Shown one piece after another: positions 59,020 through 64,000 of a DNA stretch of 64,000 nt. Source of the stretch: JBCBWG01 sp038523925 (GTDB lineage: Bacteria > Pseudomonadota > Alphaproteobacteria > Rhizobiales > Hyphomicrobiaceae); the NCBI GenBank assembly GCA_038523925.1, contig JBCBIY010000004.1:62001-126000 (forward strand). Reading direction: 5' to 3'. The notes under the pieces are model-generated. The model saw only the letters and a list, made by a program, of their open reading frames with translations. It did no database searches and was not told the origin of the DNA. Numbering within the stretch: position 1 is the first letter of the stretch; every line of letters starts with the position of its first letter. The position numbers and the translations under genes were made by a program.

Positions 59020-59073
59020 CAAAAGCCTCAACGTAGAGGATGCGAATGGGTGGGCTGCAAATTCGTCGCAGCG

Positions 59074-59478
59074 TCAAATCAGAACGACGATCCAGATCAA
59101 CAGCGTCGCCGAGATGGAGATGACGAGCGAGCCCCAGCAGAGCCGGTCAACGGTTTCGAGCTCGAACCCTTCGCCGAGATCCCAGATGAAGTGCCGTATG
59201 CCGCCCATCATGTGATGCATTAGCGCCCAGGTGTACCCGAACAGGATGAGCATCCCGAACCAGGACCCGAAGAAGCCCGCGGCGGTCTCATAGGCCGGCG
59301 CGCCCGTGGCTGCCGCAAGCAGCCACCACACCAGCAAAAGGCTGCCGACATAGAGCCCGACGCCCGTAATCCGGTGCACGATCGACATGACCATGTTGAT
59401 GCGGGGCGTGTAGATCTGCAGATGCGGCGAGAGCGGGCGCTGGTCGCCACCATTATGCGCCTTGTCGGCTTGTGCCAT
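59074..59478 (-). CDS. sdhC: Succinate dehydrogenase cytochrome b556 subunit SdhC
   Basis: 134 residues from the ATG at 59478 (MAQADKAHNGGDQRPLSP). RPLSPHLQIYTPRINMVMSI and HRITGVGLYVGSLLLVWW mark SdhC, with the heme His in MHHMMGGIRHFIWD. Three helices. First gene of sdhC-D-A. A perfect GCCCAT-CA-ATGGGC repeat lies 49 bp upstream of the start. Confidence 0.94.
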   Translation of the reverse strand: MAQADKAHNGGDQRPLSPHLQIYTPRINMVMSIVHRITGVGLYVGSLLLVWWLLAAATGAPAYETAAGFFGSWFGMLILFGYTWALMHHMMGGIRHFIWDLGEGFELETVDRLCWGSLVISISATLLIWIVVLI

Positions 59479-59526
59479 GCGGCAGCTCCAAACGGTGTTT
59501 GCGTCGTCGGTACCGCAGCGCACAAC

Positions 59527-59540
59527 GCCCATCAATGGGC
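59527..59540. repeat. Perfect inverted repeat upstream of sdhC
   Basis: GCCCAT, 2-nt spacer, ATGGGC, 49 bp upstream of the sdhC start and in the 127-bp gap after the FAD-protein gene. It may be a regulator site or a short hairpin; nothing specific is known. Confidence 0.35.
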
Positions 59541-59605
59541 ATAACGACGGACGAATTTGCTGGAGGACGGCTGCGGCAGAGACAACGCCGCCGCGACGGC
59601 TCGGT

Positions 59606-60583
59606 TCAGCTCAGCGACTCAGAGATCGCCCGGCCGAGCCTGATACCGCTCATGAAGCCGTGTTCGGCCAGACGTCCGGCGCACCAGTCGCCGGCCATCC
59701 CGACCTTCGCATCGCCGTCGAAAATGTACGTCTCGCCGAACGATTGATCGACCAGTCCGTGCGTCCAAATGTGCGCAAGCATCTGTGACGGCCGGTTGGG
59801 CGGCAGATTGAGGATGTGGCAGACCTCAGACCAGAGTTCCTCGGCAACGAGATCCGGGTCCGCGTCTTCCGTCTCACGGCTCCAGTTCTGCGACGCGTGG
59901 ACGACGACATGTTCGCCGCGACCATTGCGGCCTGGCTTGGAATTGTTGCGGCCGACCCAGCGCACGACCTGCGACATGTCGGAATAGACGTCGAACTTCG
60001 GCAGCACGGGCTCATCGAGACGAACCATCAAGGCCCAGCACGGAGACATGCGCACGCGCGACAGCGGATCGGCCAGGTGCTGAAGCGGCCCGAGCAGCAA
60101 CCGCGCCTGTGGTGCAGGCACCGCAATCGCGACGGCGGCATACGGTCCGACGTGGGTTTCATCGGTAAACCAGATGTTCCAGCCGCCGTTGCAGCGCGCG
60201 ATTGTGTGGACTTCACGGTTCATGTGAACCTGCACGCTCTCAGCAAGCGGGCGGACGAGCGCTGACATGCCCGGCATGCCAACGTTCCAGCGGAGCAACT
60301 GATTGCCGCCCTCCTCGCCGCCAACCGCGATCTTCGGCTCCCAGGTCCGCGCGTAGCCGGAGGCTGAAAGTTCTTCGAGATAGGTTCGGAATTCAGGGCT
60401 GCGGGCGGTGATGTATTGCGCGCCGTGATCAAAAGGCGCGAGGCCGAGCCGGGCTGTGCCAATCCGGCCGCCGACGCCCTTGTCCTTCTCGAACAGGTCG
60501 ACGAACGCACCGGCGCGCCGCAACGTCCTGGCGCAGGCCAGGCCGGCAATTCCGGCTCCGATGACGGCGACACGATGCGGCAC
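59606..60583 (-). CDS. FAD-dependent amine-oxidase-like protein (renalase-type)
   Basis: 325 residues from GTG 60583. N-terminal FAD motif VIGAGIAGLACARTLRRAG and FEKDKGVGGRIGTARLG, then FDHGAQYITARSPEFR. The C-terminal FAD segment is KVGMAGDWCAGRLAEHGFMS. This is the renalase/protoporphyrinogen-oxidase-like group of small bacterial FAD amine oxidases; substrate unknown. Upstream gene direction is shared with sdhC but no operon is apparent; a 13-bp palindrome lies upstream (60645-60657). Confidence 0.88.
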   Translation of the reverse strand: MPHRVAVIGAGIAGLACARTLRRAGAFVDLFEKDKGVGGRIGTARLGLAPFDHGAQYITARSPEFRTYLEELSASGYARTWEPKIAVGGEEGGNQLLRWNVGMPGMSALVRPLAESVQVHMNREVHTIARCNGGWNIWFTDETHVGPYAAVAIAVPAPQARLLLGPLQHLADPLSRVRMSPCWALMVRLDEPVLPKFDVYSDMSQVVRWVGRNNSKPGRNGRGEHVVVHASQNWSRETEDADPDLVAEELWSEVCHILNLPPNRPSQMLAHIWTHGLVDQSFGETYIFDGDAKVGMAGDWCAGRLAEHGFMSGIRLGRAISESLS

Positions 60584-60644
60584 GGGAACGCGCTACCTAC
60601 GGTTGCTTCTGACACCGCAGGCGTCGACGGACGCACTACAGCTC

Positions 60645-60657
60645 TTAGGCAGCCTAA
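60645..60657. promoter_or_regulatory. 13-bp palindrome upstream of the FAD amine-oxidase-like gene
   Basis: TTAGGC-A-GCCTAA, perfect. It lies 62 bp upstream of the GTG 60583 start, in the 162-bp interval before the mesaconyl-CoA hydratase stop. Candidate regulator site only. Confidence 0.35.
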
Positions 60658-60745
60658 CCGAAAGGTTTGCGTATATGGTTAAGCGCGCCTGCGAAGCTCC
60701 GCCGAAACCAATTCCCTATATTGCTGAGTATTCTGAATAAATTCC

Positions 60746-61798
60746 TTAAGCGGGCATCACAGTCCAGTAATCGAAGTCAAGAATGACGGCCTTGGCAGCC
60801 GCGTCTTCTCCAGATGGATCCGGGAACGCCGTGCACGGGTGGTTCTTGGTCGCGATGGTGCGAAGGCGGATGCCCGCTACGTCCGACCGGCCGGTGAGCG
60901 GCTGAACGTCGAGAACTTCGCTCCAGGCGTAAACCGTGTCGCCGGCAAATAACGGCGCGACATGCCGGCCGCCATTGATCGCGGCAATGTGGAACGCGTT
61001 GGCGAGCCCGTTGAACGACAGCGCGCGGGCCATCGAGATCACCACACCACCGTAGATGAGCCGCTTGCCGAACCGCGACGACGCCTGGCGGTGGCCGTCG
61101 AAGTGGACCTTGGCGGTGTTCTGGTAGAGCCGCGTTGCGATCTGGTGTTCGGCTTCCTCGACGGTCATGCCGTCGACGTGGTCGATCTTCTCGCCCGGTT
61201 GGTAGTCGCCGGCGCGATGTGAGCTGCCTGCCAGAGAACAGTCGTAAGCACGCCCGGCAAACTCGGGCACCGCCAGCGCGGTCCCGTCCAGCGCAACGGC
61301 ATTCGGCAGATCAGGCACGACCGCATCAGGCGCGGCGGACGCCGCATCGCGCTTGTTGACCATCACCCAGCGAGCCAAGCGCAGCACCTCGGCGCCTGCC
61401 TGATCGCGCCCCGTGGTGCGAACGTAGACGACGCCGGTCTTGCCATTGCTGTTCTCGCGGAGGCCGATCACTTCGGACGCCGCAGAGAGCGTGTCGCCGA
61501 CATAAACGGGCCTCAGGAAGCGGCAATCGGCGTAGCCTAGGTTTGCGACCGCGTTGATGGACACATCCGGCACGGACTTGCCGAAGACAATGTGGAAGAC
61601 GATGAGGTCGTCGACGGGTGCCGCGCGATAGCCAAGCGCCTCCGCAAACGGCGCCGACGATTGGACCGCGAACCGGCTGCCGTAGAGGCCCTGATACAGC
61701 GCAACGTCACCGGACGTGATCGTGCGCGGCGTTGGGTGGACCAGCGTCTCGCCGACGCGGAAGTCTTCAAAGAATCGGCCTGCGGTCGTCTTGGTCAT
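60746..61798 (-). CDS. Mesaconyl-CoA hydratase (MaoC-type dehydratase)
   Basis: 350 residues from the ATG at 61798 (MTKTTAGRFFEDFRVGE). Two MaoC-like hot-dog regions: FRVGETLVHPTPRTITSGDV plus VFGKSVPDVSINAVANLGYA, and QNTAKVHFDGHRQASSRFGK RLIYGGVVISMARAL. Length and sequence fit the double-hot-dog mesaconyl-C1-CoA hydratase of the ethylmalonyl-CoA pathway, which interconverts mesaconyl-CoA and beta-methylmalyl-CoA. The adjacent CoA-ester lyase (4-bp gap) would act on the product, which strengthens the call. Confidence 0.88.
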   Translation of the reverse strand: MTKTTAGRFFEDFRVGETLVHPTPRTITSGDVALYQGLYGSRFAVQSSAPFAEALGYRAAPVDDLIVFHIVFGKSVPDVSINAVANLGYADCRFLRPVYVGDTLSAASEVIGLRENSNGKTGVVYVRTTGRDQAGAEVLRLARWVMVNKRDAASAAPDAVVPDLPNAVALDGTALAVPEFAGRAYDCSLAGSSHRAGDYQPGEKIDHVDGMTVEEAEHQIATRLYQNTAKVHFDGHRQASSRFGKRLIYGGVVISMARALSFNGLANAFHIAAINGGRHVAPLFAGDTVYAWSEVLDVQPLTGRSDVAGIRLRTIATKNHPCTAFPDPSGEDAAAKAVILDFDYWTVMPA

Positions 61799-61802
61799 GG
61801 CT

Positions 61803-62690
61803 TCAGGCCTGCCCCTGTCGCGCCGATATGGCATCGGCAATTGCAACGGTTCGCTTTGCCATCTCGGCATGCAGCAATTCGACCATGCGGCCATCAAGAT
61901 TGATCACACCGCGGCTCTGGTTCTCGGGCTTGGCGAACGCATCGAGGATCGCGCGTGCATCGGCGATGGCCTCTGGCGTTGGCGCGAAAGTGGTGTTGGC
62001 GATCTCGATCTGACTCGGATGGATGAGGGTCTTGCCGTCCATCCCGAGGTCACGGCCGGCAGCACACTCAGCGGCGAACCCATTAAGGTCGCGAAAGTCA
62101 TTGTAGACGCTATCAAGCACGTCGAGGCCGGCGGCGCGGGCGGCTGTGACGGTCGCGGCGAGCCAGTACATCGCCTGCGATCGCGCCGCATCGAGCGCCA
62201 TCCGCGTTTCTTTCACCAAGTCATTGGCGCCGACGACGAGGCACGTGAGCGGTGCGGACTCATCGTCTGCGGCACCGGTAATCTCGCCGAGCTTCAGGAT
62301 AGCTTCCGGCGTCTCGATCATTGCCCACAGCGGCGTGCTGCGCGCAACGCCGGCTTTGGCAAAGCCCTCACGAATGGCGGCTATCTCGCCGGCGTTCGAG
62401 ACTTTGGGCACCAGCACGGCATCCGGCCCTGCGGCGGCGCATAGCGCAACGTCATCGGCGAACCAGTCTGAACCGACACCATTGACCCGGATCACCACCT
62501 CGCGGCCGGGGTACCCACCGTCGGCCATCGCCGCACTGATCTGATCGCGCGCCACAGCCTTCGCATCCGGCGCAACGGCGTCCTCGAGGTCGAGGATCAG
62601 CACGTCGGCGTCGAGGCCTTTCGCTTTCTCCAGCGCGCGGGCGTTGGCGCCTGGCATGTAAAGCGCGCTGCGGCGTGGCGTGATCGACAT
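61803..62690 (-). CDS. CoA-ester lyase, malyl-CoA/beta-methylmalyl-CoA lyase or (S)-malyl-CoA thioesterase type
   Basis: 295 residues from the ATG at 62690 (MSITPRRSALYMPGANA), with AAGGA upstream. CitE-like fold: MPGANARALEKAKGLDADVLI LDLEDAV, VIRVNGVGSDWF, AVLVPKVSNAGEI, MIETPEAILKLGEI and GMDGKTLIHPSQIEIAN. The Mg2+-binding Glu/Asp (in IETPEA and LDLEDAV) are present. In the ethylmalonyl-CoA pathway such enzymes cleave beta-methylmalyl-CoA to glyoxylate and propionyl-CoA, or hydrolyse malyl-CoA. Lyase versus thioesterase cannot be settled here. It starts the unit with the hydratase. Confidence 0.87.
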   Translation of the reverse strand: MSITPRRSALYMPGANARALEKAKGLDADVLILDLEDAVAPDAKAVARDQISAAMADGGYPGREVVIRVNGVGSDWFADDVALCAAAGPDAVLVPKVSNAGEIAAIREGFAKAGVARSTPLWAMIETPEAILKLGEITGAADDESAPLTCLVVGANDLVKETRMALDAARSQAMYWLAATVTAARAAGLDVLDSVYNDFRDLNGFAAECAAGRDLGMDGKTLIHPSQIEIANTTFAPTPEAIADARAILDAFAKPENQSRGVINLDGRMVELLHAEMAKRTVAIADAISARQGQA

Positions 62691-62829
62691 CAGAGTCCTT
62701 CCAGCAAAATCAAGGTGCAACGGGAAGCCTTCGCGGGCGGACTGTAGCTGATCGGGGGCGCTCTGCTACACTGCGGCGCTGACGCGCATCTGAGAGATCG
62801 CGCCGCTTCGCAGAACACATCGGATTGCC

Positions 62830-63708
62830 ATGGCCCGCGTGCTCGCCATCTCCTCGCAAGTCGCAAGCGGCCACGTCGGGCTGTCAGCGATGGTGCCCGC
62901 GTTGCAGGCGCTGGGACATGAGGTCGTCGCGCTGCCGACTGTTCTCCTCTCAAACCATCCGGGGCACGGGATCAGTGCCGGCGCGCCCGTGCCGCCCGAC
63001 CAGCTTTCACAGGTGCTGGAAGCGCTTGGTGCGCGCGGCGAACTCGCGTGCGTTGATGCGGTCATCACCGGCTACCTGCCAACACCGGAGCATATCGGCT
63101 GTGCCGCAGACGCCATCGCGGCGACACGGGCGGCACGGCCAGACCACCCGCCGCTGATCGTCTGCGATCCCGTCTGCGGGGATTGGCCGAAGGGTGCTTA
63201 CTTGCCCGCAGACGTCGTTGAAGGACTTCGCGACACGCTGCTCCCGCTGGCGGATGCGCTGACGCCGAACGTGTTTGAGTGGGCGCTCATGACCGGCGAC
63301 CGCACCGCCGAGACGACAGCGGACACGCTTGCACTTTCGCCAGCCGAGATCGCGGGCACCGCATCCAGTCTTCGCGCACGCCACATCGTCGTAACCGGCC
63401 TGGGGTTGCCGCACGGCGCGAACACCGTCGAGACGGTTTGGGTCGACACGGCCATTGGCCGGACCACCTCATCACGCATCGCGCGGATCGCGCAGGTCCC
63501 CAACGGGACCGGCGACCTCCTGACCGCACTCTTTGCCGGATACCTCCTCGGTCCGGGTGAACAGGCCCACGCGCTCGCCCGCGCCACGGCCGGCGTTGCG
63601 GCCGTGTTGGCGGCCAGCGAAGGAAAGAGCGAGTTGCAGCTTGTCGCGGCGCTCCCCGCGCTCACGCGCGCGCCCGACGTCGCAGAGCCCGCCCAACAGA
63701 ATGCCTGA
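62830..63708 (+). CDS. pdxY: Pyridoxal kinase PdxY
   Basis: 292 residues. Ribokinase-like fold with PTVLLSNHPGHGISAG, LIVCDPVCGDWPKGAYLP and the ATP/catalytic motif VPNGTGDLLTALFAGYLLG (Asp in GTGD). Phosphorylates pyridoxal/pyridoxine in salvage of vitamin B6. It is divergent from the CoA-ester lyase and overlaps the next gene start by 8 bp. Confidence 0.93.
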   Translation: MARVLAISSQVASGHVGLSAMVPALQALGHEVVALPTVLLSNHPGHGISAGAPVPPDQLSQVLEALGARGELACVDAVITGYLPTPEHIGCAADAIAATRAARPDHPPLIVCDPVCGDWPKGAYLPADVVEGLRDTLLPLADALTPNVFEWALMTGDRTAETTADTLALSPAEIAGTASSLRARHIVVTGLGLPHGANTVETVWVDTAIGRTTSSRIARIAQVPNGTGDLLTALFAGYLLGPGEQAHALARATAGVAAVLAASEGKSELQLVAALPALTRAPDVAEPAQQNA

Positions 63709-64000
63709 GTTTGTTGCCGGTGTTGATGGCTGCCGCGCCGGATGGGTGGTGGTGCTCATGCCGCTCGGCCGACCGGACGCTGCAACGATTAGCCTCGCAC
63801 CAACCTTCGCCGACATCCTCGCACGCGACGAAGCCCCCGCGCACATCGCGATCGACATTCCGATCGGACTGCCCGATGTCACCGGTCCCGGCGGGCGCGG
63901 TGCAGACGTCGCGGCGCGGAAGGTCTTGGGCGCGCGCCAGTCGAGCGTGTTTGCGATGCCATCGCGGCGAGCCGTCTATGCCGAGACCTATCAGGACGCC
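63701..64000 (+). CDS. DUF429 family protein, N-terminal part, cut by window end
   Basis: First 100 codons only, from the ATG at 63701; the frame runs off the right edge. FVAGVDGCRAGWVVVLMPLG, then AHIAIDIPIGLPDV, RGADVAARKVLGARQSSVFA and PSRRAVYAE match DUF429, an RNase H-like fold of unknown function. The start codon overlaps the pdxY stop by 8 bp, so it is translationally coupled to pdxY. Confidence 0.85.
   Translation, partial: MPEFVAGVDGCRAGWVVVLMPLGRPDAATISLAPTFADILARDEAPAHIAIDIPIGLPDVTGPGGRGADVAARKVLGARQSSVFAMPSRRAVYAETYQDA

Overview
The window is GC-rich, densely coding chromosomal DNA from an alphaproteobacterium, most likely of the order Hyphomicrobiales (Rhizobiales). The gene families and their order point there: a SUV3-type helicase - S4 protein - ferredoxin - CarD string, CobS/CobT next to a J-domain protein and BolA, the 180-kDa-type NAD-glutamate dehydrogenase, an aroKB-xerD-accA neighbourhood, sdhC-D-A-B order, a DUF1127 protein and ethylmalonyl-CoA pathway genes. 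The genus cannot be settled from the sequence alone. No insertion sequence, prophage, CRISPR array, plasmid function or toxin-antitoxin pair is visible; this is mostly core genome with a few accessory metabolic blocks.

Layout. 0.1-6 kb (minus): helicase, hslR, fdxA and a CarD regulator with a very long Lys/Ala-rich N-terminal tail. 6-12 kb: DUF3108 protein, ribosomal protein L28, GNAT acetyltransferase, cobT, cobS, a J-domain protein and bolA. 12-25 kb: CNNM/CorC-type membrane protein, aroB-aroK, a tiny membrane protein, a large exported protein, xerD, accA, two tandem YafK-type L,D-transpeptidases, a lysR-SDR-glutamine amidotransferase operon and a DUF1127 protein. 25-33 kb: a glycosyltransferase and a catabolic block (two alpha/beta hydrolases, GMC oxidoreductase, beta-hydroxyacid dehydrogenase, M20-type amidohydrolase). 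33-45 kb: methyltransferase-like protein, c-di-GMP phosphodiesterase, OpgC-type acyltransferase, YHS protein, IlvD/Edd dehydratase and NAD-glutamate dehydrogenase. 45-50 kb: AhpD-like protein, orphan ParA ATPase, pobA-pcaH-pcaG, Rrf2 regulator with its AhpD-like partner. 50-54 kb: tRNA-Gly(GCC), ProXp-type editing protein, CnoX-like thioredoxin/TPR protein, Lon-N domain protein, Trm112-like protein and zapE. 54.5-59.5 kb: histone H1-like protein and sdhCDAB. 59.5-64 kb: FAD amine-oxidase-like protein, mesaconyl-CoA hydratase with a CoA-ester lyase, pyridoxal kinase and a DUF429 protein cut by the window end.

Metabolically, the pob/pca genes take 4-hydroxybenzoate to ring-cleaved carboxymuconate, the mesaconyl-CoA hydratase/lyase pair belongs to acetyl-CoA assimilation without a glyoxylate shunt, and sdh and glutamate dehydrogenase tie both to the TCA cycle.

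I found no clear novel multi-gene system. The observations most worth following are: (1) CarD fused to a ~210-residue histone H1-like tail, with a free-standing H1-like protein of the same composition in the same window; (2) an sdh locus in which a strong terminator and an unrecognised membrane-anchored protein separate sdhA from sdhB; (3) an orphan ParA ATPase 11 bp upstream of pobA-pcaHG; (4) several palindromes in short regulatory intervals (lysR/DUF1127, rrf2, opgC leader, H1-like gene leader).
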